The notes below the pieces were generated by a model. It saw only the letters and a list, made by a program, of their open reading frames with translations, ran no database searches and was not told the origin of the DNA. The position numbers were made by a program, and so were the translations under genes. Of a stretch of DNA of 6,386 nucleotides, positions 1 through 6,038 are shown piece by piece; position 1 is the first letter of the stretch; each line of letters begins with the position of its first letter. The DNA comes from Nitrospinota bacterium. GTDB taxonomy: Bacteria; Nitrospinota_A; JADGAW01. The stretch is from NCBI GenBank assembly GCA_015231815.1, contig JADGAW010000127.1, positions 1-6,386 on the forward strand, given 5' to 3'.

Positions 1-25
1 GTTTAATATCGGGGAAACATGCTGT

Positions 26-31
26 TATAAT
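26..31 (+). promoter_or_regulatory. possible -10 box upstream of the DHH phosphoesterase gene
   Basis: A perfect TATAAT hexamer lies 46 bp before the ATG at 78 in an AT-rich leader. The matching -35 region (about positions 3-8, TTAATA) is a poor match to TTGACA and lies at the window edge, so the promoter call rests on the -10 box alone. In such AT-rich sequence a chance match is quite possible. Confidence 0.3.
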
Positions 32-66
32 TTTCATTCTTTTTACATTTAATAATTTTAATTCTT

Positions 67-71
67 GAGGG
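67..71 (+). promoter_or_regulatory. Shine-Dalgarno of the DHH phosphoesterase gene
   Basis: GAGGG sits 6 nt before the ATG at 78. This clear ribosome binding site fixes the start, and it contrasts with the absence of any such site before the MoxR and transglutaminase genes downstream. Confidence 0.75.
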
Positions 72-77
72 AAATTC

Positions 78-1001
78 ATGAGGTTATTAACACGTTCTGA
101 CTTTGATGGTCTTGTTTGTGCTGCGTTGCTGTATGAAGTAAATGTTATTAATGATATTAAATTTGTTCATCCAAAAGATATTCAGGATGGTATCATCGAA
201 GTTGGGGAAAACGATGTTTTAGCCAATATTCCCTATGCAAAAGGCTGTGGGTTGTGGTTTGATCACCATTCCAGTGAGGCAGAACGACACAAAATGATGG
301 ATGAATTTCATTTTAAAGGAGCTTCAGAACATAAACCCAGTTGTGCTCGGGTTATATACGACTATTATGGTGGAGATAAGTTCCATTACTTTGACGAATC
401 AGGCTTGATGAAAGCTGTTGATGATTGTGATAGTGGTCAGTTTACGATGGAAGATATTCTTAACCCTCAGGGTTGGGTTCTCATTAATTTCATTATGGAT
501 CCGAGAACCGGACTTGCCCGATACCGGGATTACCGAATTCCTAACTATCAATTAATGTTGGATTTAATTCAGTATGTAAGAAACCATCATATTGAAGATG
601 TTCTGGAACTTCCTGATGTTAAAGAAAGAGTTGAACGTTATTTTGCTCAGGAGGCTGAGTACGAGCAAATGCTTAAGGAAAACAGTGTAGCAGATGGCAA
701 CGTTTTAGTTATTGATTTGCACGACGTTGAGGAAATAAAAACGGGTAACAGGTTTAAAGAGTATGTTCTTTTTCCTGACCAAAACATCTCTATTAGAATT
801 ATCTGGGGATTTAAAAAACAAAACATGGTTATGACCTGTGGTCACAGTGTTTTTAACCGAACTTCAAAAACAGATGTTGGTAGTTTGATGCTAAAGTATG
901 GGGGTGGAGGTCATAAAGCAGTGGGAACCTGTCAGGTCGCTACAGAAAACTGGGAAAAAGCCCGTGACGAACTCATTGCTACCATGAAAGCAGACGGCTA
1001 A
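78..1001 (+). CDS. DHH/DHHA1 family phosphoesterase (exopolyphosphatase-like)
   Basis: This 307-residue protein is probably a cytoplasmic, Mn-dependent phosphoesterase. The fold shows in order: motif I RSDFDG at residues 6-11 (D8 and D10 as likely metal ligands), ANIPY around 49-53, the family-defining DHH at 62-64, and AVDDCDSG at 113-120 with further acidic ligands. The C-terminal DHHA1 substrate-binding part ends in the glycine-rich GGGGHKAVGT at 275-284. There is no signal peptide or membrane segment, and no CBS or tRNA-nucleotidyltransferase domain. The length suits a stand-alone DHH-DHHA1 enzyme. The DHH superfamily includes exopolyphosphatases, pyrophosphatases, oligoribonucleases (NrnA type) and cyclic-dinucleotide phosphodiesterases. 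The sequence alone does not say which substrate is used. The gene seems monocistronic, since 215 bp separate it from the next gene. All catalytic motifs are present, so it should be active. Confidence 0.88.
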   Translation: MRLLTRSDFDGLVCAALLYEVNVINDIKFVHPKDIQDGIIEVGENDVLANIPYAKGCGLWFDHHSSEAERHKMMDEFHFKGASEHKPSCARVIYDYYGGDKFHYFDESGLMKAVDDCDSGQFTMEDILNPQGWVLINFIMDPRTGLARYRDYRIPNYQLMLDLIQYVRNHHIEDVLELPDVKERVERYFAQEAEYEQMLKENSVADGNVLVIDLHDVEEIKTGNRFKEYVLFPDQNISIRIIWGFKKQNMVMTCGHSVFNRTSKTDVGSLMLKYGGGGHKAVGTCQVATENWEKARDELIATMKADG

Positions 1002-1023
1002 TATAGCTCCTTTTTCATAACCT

Positions 1024-1080
1024 GCACGTTAGGGTAACTTAAGTAAAAGAAAACTTCAGCGCACTTTAGGGTTAAACTTC
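1024..1080 (+). repeat. pair of imperfect direct repeats, 37 bp apart
   Basis: GCACGTTAGGGTAACTT at 1024-1040 recurs as GCACTTTAGGGTTAAACTT at 1061-1079. Both copies share GCAC, one variable base, TTAGGGT, then AA and CTT, with two single-base insertions in the second copy. The start-to-start distance of 37 bp is about three and a half helical turns. They may be paired binding sites for a regulator of the downstream operon, or remnants of a dispersed repeat; two copies cannot decide. Confidence 0.45.
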
Positions 1081-1083
1081 TTG

Positions 1084-1121
1084 GTCTCTTTGAACTCTCA
1101 GACTGAGAGGTATAAAGAAAC
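1084..1121. repeat. long imperfect palindrome
   Basis: The core is a perfect 7-bp inverted repeat, CTCTCAG (1095-1101) and CTGAGAG (1103-1109), around a single A. Beyond two mismatches and a one-base bulge the symmetry continues: GTCTCTTT at 1084-1091 opposes AAAGAAAC at 1114-1121 with one mismatch. No T-tract follows, so it does not look like an intrinsic terminator. A one-base centre suits a dyad operator on DNA better than an RNA hairpin. It lies about 100 bp before the MoxR start. Confidence 0.5.
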
Positions 1122-1216
1122 ATTCCTGCATTTACTGGTCTTATCGTTAATGGTTATGATAAAGTTTTTTATCAATAGTAGTTCTCAAAGAATAATTACT
1201 TTAAAAAAGTTTTGTT

Positions 1217-2173
1217 ATGAAAAGTTATTCTGAAAATATCAAAACTGCTTTTGAAACCGTTAAGACAATAAGTGAAAACCTAAACAAGGTCATTATTAAG
1301 CAAGAGAATAATATTAGGAAACTTCTTGCTGCTTTTGTTTCGGGGGGACATGTTCTTCTTGAAGATTACCCCGGAACAGGAAAGACCATGCTCTCAAAGT
1401 CGTTTGCACGCTCCATTGAATCGGATTTTAAGCGTATCCAGTTCACGCCAGACCTTTTACCATCAGATATTATTGGTATTCCTCTTTTTGATCCTGAAAC
1501 AAAAAAATTTCAGTTCAGGCAGGGACCAATTTTTACCAATATCCTTTTAGCAGATGAAATAAACCGTGCTTCACCCAGAACACAATCGGCACTTCTTGAA
1601 TGCATGGGAGAACAACAGGTAACCGTTGAAGAAAAAACCTATCCATTAAAGGATCCTTTTTTTGTTATAGCAACGCAAAACCCTCTTGAGTTTCACGGAA
1701 CCTATCCTCTCCCTGAAGCATTATTGGATAGGTTCTCTATGAAATTCAGCCTTGGTTATGTTTCAGAAGAGGAAGAAGCAAAAATACTCTCTTCACAAAA
1801 AGAAAAACATCCTTTTGAATCTTTGAAAGCATGTGCATCACCAGAAGAAATACAAAATCTTAGGACTTCTGTAAAAAGCATTCACATAAGTGATGAACTT
1901 ACCCGCTATATTGTTAGTCTTACAAATGCAACGAGAAATTTAAAAGAAATAAAACTTGGTGCCGGACCAAGAGCATCACTTGCATTAATGGAAATATCAA
2001 GAGGGTTAGCACTGTGTGATGGCATGGATTTCGTTACTCCTGAACATATAAAAGAAGTAGTGATTCCGGTTATTGCACACAGAATAAGTTTGGAGCCTCA
2101 AGCAATCTATGAGGGAGGTTCGGCTGAAAATGTAATAACCGAACTCTTGAAAACCGTGCCCTGTCCATCATAA
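1217..2173 (+). CDS. MoxR-family AAA+ ATPase
   Basis: This 318-residue cytoplasmic ATPase has the usual MoxR length. The Walker A is YPGTGKT at residues 51-57, with K56 binding the phosphate. The Walker B is ILLADEINRA at 109-118, with D113 and E114 for Mg and hydrolysis. Sensor 1 is ATQNP at 152-156, the arginine-finger region is ALLDRF at 168-173, and the lid carries GAGPRAS at 248-254 with sensor-2 R252. MoxR proteins are thought to act as chaperones or remodellers on vWA-domain partners, and the next gene is the expected DUF58 partner. The stop codon shares one base with the DUF58 start, so translation is coupled. No Shine-Dalgarno precedes the ATG: the 15 bases before it are A/T with two G. 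The ATG is kept because the N-terminal helix fits the family and no better start exists nearby. The substrate is unknown. Confidence 0.93.
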   Translation: MKSYSENIKTAFETVKTISENLNKVIIKQENNIRKLLAAFVSGGHVLLEDYPGTGKTMLSKSFARSIESDFKRIQFTPDLLPSDIIGIPLFDPETKKFQFRQGPIFTNILLADEINRASPRTQSALLECMGEQQVTVEEKTYPLKDPFFVIATQNPLEFHGTYPLPEALLDRFSMKFSLGYVSEEEEAKILSSQKEKHPFESLKACASPEEIQNLRTSVKSIHISDELTRYIVSLTNATRNLKEIKLGAGPRASLALMEISRGLALCDGMDFVTPEHIKEVVIPVIAHRISLEPQAIYEGGSAENVITELLKTVPCPS

Positions 2174-3510
2174 TGTTTCAGCGACTTCTTTTTCCCTTCT
2201 ACAGTTTATTCTCAACATTAAATTATCGTTTTTCGTTACGTTTTACACAAGAAGGAAAGTTTTGCTCTGGATTACTCTTCGCTTCAGCAGTTATTGGCAT
2301 TGATACTCGTCAGACCCTTGCCTACCAGATATTTACTTTGCTCTTAGCGATATTTTTATGCTCATTTTTCTATTCCCTATTTTTCCGGGGGAATTTCAGG
2401 GTTAAGCGAACCCTGCCTCAATATGCAACTGCCGGAAAAACTTTTACTTATAAGATAGATATTGAAACGTTGGGAAATAAACAGGAAAAAGGACTGGAAA
2501 TTATTGAAGTTTTACGTGATCAACGCCCCACCCTGAATGAGTTCCTCAACAGAAAGGAACCAGACGAACAACAACGGAATATCTTTGACCGGATATTTCT
2601 TTTTTATCGATGGGTTTGGCTTATGAATAAAAACTCTCTTGGCATTAACCCAAAACCACAGGCAGTTGCTCTTTTACCGGGAAACGTCATAACGGTAAGT
2701 TTTGAAGTAACTGCATCTTTAAGAGGAAAACTGGAATTTCAAGGGATATATATTGCCCGTAAAGACCCTTTTGGACTTTTCAGGGCATTGATAAAAATCT
2801 CTCAGGTTCAATCGATGCTTGTTCTTCCTGAACGCTTTATCGTTCCGAATATACCAATGTCGGGTGGAAGAAAAGATCAACTTGGCGGAGTGACCTTAGC
2901 GTCTTCAGTAGGAGATTCAGAAGAATTTTATTCCATGAGAGACTATGTTCATGGCGACCCTGTGAGGAACATTGACTGGAAAAGTTGGGCAAAAACAGGA
3001 AAGCCAATAATACGGGAATATCAGGAGGAGTTTTTCTCTCGAAAAGCCTTGATACTCGATACCTATTCTGGAGAAAAGGGAGAAAAAAACTTTGAGATAG
3101 CTGTTTCCATTGCCGCCTCCTATGTTGTTTCCATAGAGGATCAGGAATCCCTTCTGGATCTGATGTTTGTTGAAGAAGATGTTTATTGTTTTACCTCTGG
3201 GAGAAACACTGCTCATAAAAGCAATGCCCTTGAACTCCTTGCAGGAGTAGTTCCCAGCAATAATACCGCATTTCCCCTTTTATCTGGGAGTGTAAAAAAA
3301 AGGTCGTCAATTCTCAACGGAATTATTTGTGTTTTTTCTCATTGGGATAAAGAAAGAAAGGAGTTAATTCAATTTCTGCAAAGTTCTGGTTCCCCACTGA
3401 AGGTATTTCTTGTTGTTGAAGAGGACGAGAAAAATAAAATAGATTCTAAAGGCTTAAATATAACTATCATAGGAAATAACTCAATAAGAGAGTGTTTATT
3501 AAATAAATAA
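2173..3510 (+). CDS. DUF58 domain membrane protein (vWA-like)
   Basis: This 445-residue protein is anchored by two N-terminal membrane segments (about residues 29-45 and 49-71). A beta-rich region of about 75-205 follows and ends in the family signature RGKLEFQGIYIARKDPFGLF (184-203). The diagnostic DUF58 block is at 248-286: DSEEFYSMRDYVHGDPVRNI, then DWK, and REYQEE. After this comes a von Willebrand A-like Rossmann part beginning KALILDTYSG at 291-300. That stretch replaces the classic DxSxS metal site with DTYSG, so a canonical MIDAS is doubtful. DUF58 proteins are regularly encoded next to MoxR and transglutaminase-like proteins and are presumed clients of the ATPase at the membrane; their biochemical role is not established. 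The start is the ATG of the TAATG overlap with the MoxR stop. No separate ribosome site is visible, which suggests re-initiation by ribosomes finishing MoxR. Confidence 0.92.
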   Translation: MFQRLLFPFYSLFSTLNYRFSLRFTQEGKFCSGLLFASAVIGIDTRQTLAYQIFTLLLAIFLCSFFYSLFFRGNFRVKRTLPQYATAGKTFTYKIDIETLGNKQEKGLEIIEVLRDQRPTLNEFLNRKEPDEQQRNIFDRIFLFYRWVWLMNKNSLGINPKPQAVALLPGNVITVSFEVTASLRGKLEFQGIYIARKDPFGLFRALIKISQVQSMLVLPERFIVPNIPMSGGRKDQLGGVTLASSVGDSEEFYSMRDYVHGDPVRNIDWKSWAKTGKPIIREYQEEFFSRKALILDTYSGEKGEKNFEIAVSIAASYVVSIEDQESLLDLMFVEEDVYCFTSGRNTAHKSNALELLAGVVPSNNTAFPLLSGSVKKRSSILNGIICVFSHWDKERKELIQFLQSSGSPLKVFLVVEEDEKNKIDSKGLNITIIGNNSIRECLLNK

Positions 3511-3525
3511 CAATTTTTTTTCTCG

Positions 3526-5013
3526 ATGCAAACACCACTATTACTTCTTGGCGCATCAATTATTTTCTGGGGATGGCATATTAATCTCCTGATTATTTCC
3601 ATGCTTTTAGGAATTGCTCTTGAGGCAGTAAAAATATCCAAATTTAGTATCGAGATAAATGATGTTGTCTTTGATAGGGTTTCTGATATAACAACAATTT
3701 TAAATATTGCCTTTCTCCTCTTTATCTTTTTCACCAATACTTTTGAAGAAACATGGATTATTACCTATATCAAATGGCTACCCCTTTTATTTTTTCCTAT
3801 TATTTTTTTTCAAATTTTGAGCGACAGGAGAAAAATACCCTTTAGTTCTCTCTTTTATACTCAAAGAAAAAAAAGGAGCAAAGATTATCAAGAGAGTGAA
3901 ATTGATTTTTCTTTTTATTATGTTGCCATTTGTCTTCTTTCAGCAAGTGCAAGTAATGTTGAATCAATTGCTTTTTACTCTGGAGCTGCAATCCTTATAC
4001 TTTATGGACTCTTCCCTTCAAGGTCTGATCGGTTTCATATTACACATTGGTTAGGGTTGGTTGTACTTATTGTTTCTGCTGGTTATTTAGGACATATCAT
4101 CCTGTCAAAGACTCAGCTAAAGCTTGAAACGGTCGTTGAAGAGATCTTTCTCGAACTCTTTGGAGATGAGCCCGATCCCTTCTTCAGGCAAACAAAAATT
4201 GGAAGCATTGGAGAGATGAAACTATCAGGCAAAATTGTGTACCGAGTAAAAAGCGATAAGCCCATGCTTTTAAGACGTGCAGTATTTGATCAATACAATA
4301 ACAGAGCATGGTACGCCTCAGTTAAAGGTTGGAACAATATTAGTGCTGATAAAAGTAACCTTTACCTTATTAAAAAGACAGAAACGGTAGGAAATAAAAT
4401 CAGCATTTATGGAAACAATAAACATGATGAACTCCTGCTTATTCATCCTAATGGAAGCATCGCCTATAAAGGACTGACGGTTGACAGGTTGGACAAAAAC
4501 CTTCTGGGAACGATAAAGGTAATTAAGAAACCCGGCTATCTTTATTACAATGTCGAGTATAAAGAAAAAGAAACAACCCCACCCAGTAAGGAAACCAAGG
4601 ATACTCTTCTTAGAAAAACTGAAAAGAATATCTTTCCTGAATTTATTGGAAAATATCGTTTAAATGATCTTTCACCACAGGAGGTGATATTAAAGCTCAA
4701 ACATATTTTTGCAAACGAGTATCAATATACCCTTGATTATCGGGTAATCGACTCAAAAGCGCACCCTCTTGCAGATTTTCTCTATAACAATAAAGCAGGG
4801 CATTGTGAGTATTATGCTACGGTAACGGTTTTAATTCTGCGTTCTCTTGGCATACCTGCCCGATATGTTTCAGGATATTCTCTTTCGGAGTACGATTCGG
4901 CAAAGAACCTATATTTAGTTCGGGAACGACATGCTCATGCATGGGCAACTGTCTGGGTGAATGGGCAATGGATAGACGTTGATACCACTCCGGCAATCTG
5001 GCATCATTATTGA
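3526..5013 (+). CDS. polytopic membrane protein with transglutaminase-like domain, C-terminally truncated
   Basis: The 495 residues begin with a hydrophobic half of several membrane segments (about 2-32, 55-70, 76-98, 129-142, 147-163 and 173-193). A large extracytoplasmic part follows, with a transglutaminase-like cysteine-protease fold at about 380-495. The catalytic triad is visible: C427 in NNKAGHCEYYA, H471 in RHAHAW and D486 in WIDVDTTP. Family members next to MoxR/DUF58 normally continue past the Asp motif with a further membrane helix and a cytoplasmic DUF4129-like tail. Here the frame ends after DTTPAIWHHY, 9 residues beyond D486. The missing end appears to lie on the other strand at 6386-6039, so this looks like the 5' part of a gene broken by rearrangement. 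Start: ATG 15 bp after the DUF58 stop, with no Shine-Dalgarno (a T-run precedes it). It is probably co-transcribed with the two genes before it. Whether the truncated protein folds or works is unknown. Confidence 0.85.
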   Translation: MQTPLLLLGASIIFWGWHINLLIISMLLGIALEAVKISKFSIEINDVVFDRVSDITTILNIAFLLFIFFTNTFEETWIITYIKWLPLLFFPIIFFQILSDRRKIPFSSLFYTQRKKRSKDYQESEIDFSFYYVAICLLSASASNVESIAFYSGAAILILYGLFPSRSDRFHITHWLGLVVLIVSAGYLGHIILSKTQLKLETVVEEIFLELFGDEPDPFFRQTKIGSIGEMKLSGKIVYRVKSDKPMLLRRAVFDQYNNRAWYASVKGWNNISADKSNLYLIKKTETVGNKISIYGNNKHDELLLIHPNGSIAYKGLTVDRLDKNLLGTIKVIKKPGYLYYNVEYKEKETTPPSKETKDTLLRKTEKNIFPEFIGKYRLNDLSPQEVILKLKHIFANEYQYTLDYRVIDSKAHPLADFLYNNKAGHCEYYATVTVLILRSLGIPARYVSGYSLSEYDSAKNLYLVRERHAHAWATVWVNGQWIDVDTTPAIWHHY

Positions 5014-5335
5014 CACACGTAACCATATTATTCCTGATGGCAACAAAATGTGTGGGATACCCCGCTACATCTTTATACATATGCCCTTTACTTTTTCCCT
5101 CATGAAAAACAAGTTTAAGTTCATATGCATCAACAAGTTTCTCAAAATGTTCCTGACTTAAACCCGATGGAGGAAGTGATGCGCAAAGTTTCTTCATCTG
5201 CCCATAGTAAAAAAAGAGAGGATAATAAAACACAACATAGGCAGCAAAACCAAAAATTCCCACGGCAAGAAATAAGGCTAACAACCCTTCCCAAAGGCTT
5301 TTCAAGAAAAGATTCTTTTTCAATAATATGTTCAT
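4817..5335 (-). CDS. unrecognised single-pass membrane protein, probably truncated and chimeric
   Basis: I do not recognise this 172-residue frame. Residues 1-50 hold a basic start (MNILLKKNLFLK) and one long hydrophobic stretch, about 14-44, rich in aromatic residues (FYYPLFFYYG). A soluble part follows (about 45-110, containing FHEGKSKGHMYKDVAGYP and VAIRNNMVTCVNND) that has a normal protein composition. From about residue 110 onward (positions below roughly 5010) the frame is exactly antisense to the transglutaminase catalytic region, and that portion is unlikely to be native. The gene therefore seems to have lost its original 3' end at the same junction that cut the transglutaminase gene. 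An alternative is a genuine convergent overlap of about 200 bp, which would be long. The ATG at 5335 has only a weak, too-close GAG before it. It is divergent from the gene starting at 5426. Confidence 0.5.
   Translation of the reverse strand: MNILLKKNLFLKSLWEGLLALFLAVGIFGFAAYVVFYYPLFFYYGQMKKLCASLPPSGLSQEHFEKLVDAYELKLVFHEGKSKGHMYKDVAGYPTHFVAIRNNMVTCVNNDARLPEWYQRLSIAHSPRQLPMHEHVVPELNIGSLPNRTPKENILKHIGQVCQENAELKPLP
5000..5015. other. inferred rearrangement junction
   Basis: Left of here the plus strand codes for conserved transglutaminase sequence up to TTPAIW (the W codon is 4999-5001). Right of here the minus strand has native-looking code for another protein. The stop that ends the transglutaminase frame (TGA at 5011-5013) comes only four codons after the last family-like residue. 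This places a breakpoint at about 5002-5015. No transposon end or target duplication is visible at the point, and the other breakpoint would be outside the window. Confidence 0.45.
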
Positions 5336-5338
5336 CTC

Positions 5339-5358
5339 AAAAATATAGTGATATTTTT
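5339..5358. repeat. AT-only inverted repeat before the minus-strand gene
   Basis: AAAAATAT (5339-5346) and ATATTTTT (5351-5358) are perfect 8-bp arms around AGTG, ending 3 bp upstream of the minus-strand ATG at 5335. It lies where a ribosome site or operator for that gene would be. The arms contain only A and T in a very AT-rich gap, so chance is a real possibility. Confidence 0.3.
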
Positions 5359-5365
5359 ATTTAAT

Positions 5366-5394
5366 TTAACACTTTCACCACAGTTTTATAAAAT
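5366..5394 (+). promoter_or_regulatory. sigma70-type promoter for the small membrane protein gene
   Basis: A -35 TTAACA (5366-5371, 5 of 6 to consensus) and a -10 TAAAAT (5389-5394, 5 of 6) are separated by an ideal 17 bp. Transcription would begin near 5401, giving a leader of about 25 nt before the TTG at 5426. This is the best promoter-like sequence in the window, located in the 90-bp gap between divergent genes. AT richness lowers the certainty. Confidence 0.5.
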
Positions 5395-5412
5395 AAAGCT
5401 AACTAAATAAAA

Positions 5413-5419
5413 AAGGGAG
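5413..5419 (+). promoter_or_regulatory. Shine-Dalgarno deciding a TTG start
   Basis: AAGGGAG lies 6 nt before the TTG at 5426. It supports that uncommon start and so supports the short upstream half of the split membrane-protein gene, which has no ATG start in frame nearby. Confidence 0.65.
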
Positions 5420-5425
5420 AAAATT

Positions 5426-5828
5426 TTGAAGAAAGAAACAGCAACAAAAAAGAATGATGAAGGTGCCCTCAATGCTATAAAAAATCATCCGTTTAAATAT
5501 ATTTTTCCTTTTGCGGTCTTGTTTTTGTTTTTTTCTTGGACTTATATGCCATTTAAATCGAGGAGGTTCTGAGGGGATTGGTCTTACCCTCGCTTTTTTT
5601 CTTTTTATAGGGATTCTTTTAGGAAGTTTGCTAAGTAGTATGGTTATTCTCTTACGAAAAATAACGATATTGGAGATGATGATTATCTTAATAATTATTA
5701 CCGTTGTCGGAGGTATAGGATTTTTCCTTCACCAGCAAAGCAAAGCTTATCGTGTTTTTGATGTCTATGTGCATGTTTCAGATGAAACTTTTTTAACAAT
5801 AAAATTAACCCGGCTGATAAACGAATAA
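5426..5828 (+). pseudogene. small three-helix membrane protein split by a +1 frame change
   Basis: Reading from the TTG at 5426, a basic N-terminus (about 24 residues, KKETATKKNDEGALNAIKNH) leads into one hydrophobic segment, YIFPFAVLFLFFSWTYMP. The frame then ends at TGA 5570-5572 after 48 codons. The frame one base ahead continues at once with RGGSEGIGLTLAFF, a second membrane segment (LAFFLFIGILLGSLLSSMVILL), a third (ITILEMMIILIIITVVGGIGFFL) and a short tail ending LTRLINE at 5828. Joined by a +1 shift they give a coherent protein of about 133 residues with three membrane segments. The second half alone has no normal start near its beginning. I do not recognise the family. The break is a recent frameshift mutation, a sequencing error, or programmed frameshifting (see the separate entry at 5561). 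The strong promoter and ribosome site suggest that the gene is or was expressed. Confidence 0.6.
5561..5572 (+). other. AGGAGG-TTC-TGA: possible +1 frameshift site
   Basis: A perfect anti-Shine-Dalgarno match, AGGAGG, stands directly before a sense codon and a UGA stop. The coding potential continues in exactly the +1 frame. This resembles the prfB (release factor 2) recoding site, where an internal Shine-Dalgarno precedes CUU UGA. Differences: prfB has a 3-nt spacer that is absent here, and UUC to UCU is a poor re-pairing for the Phe tRNA. An ordinary one-base insertion remains at least as likely. Confidence 0.3.
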
Positions 5829-5833
5829 TAAGC

Positions 5834-5977
5834 ATGGGAAAGAAAAGAGACGAAGAAGTTACTGCATTAGATAAAAAAATTAATGGAGGTGATGGCTCTC
5901 ACTCTGGAAAAGTTAGGTGGTACGATTGCAGTGGAATAGATTGGAAGGAACAGTCGGAGCAACATACCTCTTCGTAA
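5834..5977 (+). CDS. doubtful small ORF, 47 residues
   Basis: An ATG frame starts 5 bp after the preceding stop. It encodes a hydrophilic 47-residue peptide: a charged start (MGKKRDEEV), a central GGDGSHSG, then KVRWYDCSGIDWK, ending in TSS. There is no convincing Shine-Dalgarno and no family I recognise, but the close spacing suggests it could be the last gene of the transcript from about 5401. The opposite strand has competing short frames (ATG at 6024, 41 residues, with a CCSDC cluster; ATG at 6020, 35 residues), so the strand assignment is uncertain. Confidence 0.3.
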   Translation: MGKKRDEEVTALDKKINGGDGSHSGKVRWYDCSGIDWKEQSEQHTSS

Positions 5978-6038
5978 ACATTGCTCTCTTTTTCTTCTTG
6001 TTTTTCTTGATTAGATTCATTCATTGAAAAATATGCTC

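Larger units (their letters stand above)
1002..1216. other. intergenic region upstream of the MoxR operon
   Basis: This 215-bp gap between two same-strand genes has no credible ORF or RNA gene. It contains a pair of direct repeats (1024-1041 and 1061-1080), a long imperfect palindrome (1084-1121) and an AT-rich small inverted repeat (GATAAA at 1158-1163 with TTTATC at 1168-1173). A TATGAT at 1155-1160 could be a -10 box for the operon, but its -35 is weak (TTACTG at 1132-1137). No stem followed by a clean T-tract was seen, so the DHH gene has no obvious intrinsic terminator here. Confidence 0.5.

Noticed and set aside
1158..1173. GATAAA-gttt-TTTATC hairpin as a terminator
   Set aside because: The stem is weak and AT-rich, the T-run lies in the loop and arm and not after the stem, and it is far from the DHH stop.
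1326..1550. 74-residue plus-strand ORF inside the MoxR gene
   Set aside because: It is in another frame within the conserved Walker A to Walker B region of MoxR and has no protein-like features.
2917..3216. 99-residue minus-strand ORF
   Set aside because: It is antisense to the conserved DUF58 block and has no start signal of its own.
3369..3737. 122-residue minus-strand ORF
   Set aside because: It is antisense to the DUF58 3' end and the transglutaminase 5' end, both of which have good coding sequence.
4979..5364. two plus-strand ORFs (4979-5161 and 5125-5364)
   Set aside because: They oppose the better minus-strand membrane-protein frame. Their translations look random, without motifs or a ribosome site.
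5978..6038. bidirectional terminator between convergent genes
   Set aside because: The stretch is pyrimidine-rich on the plus strand but I could find no stem to make a terminator hairpin.
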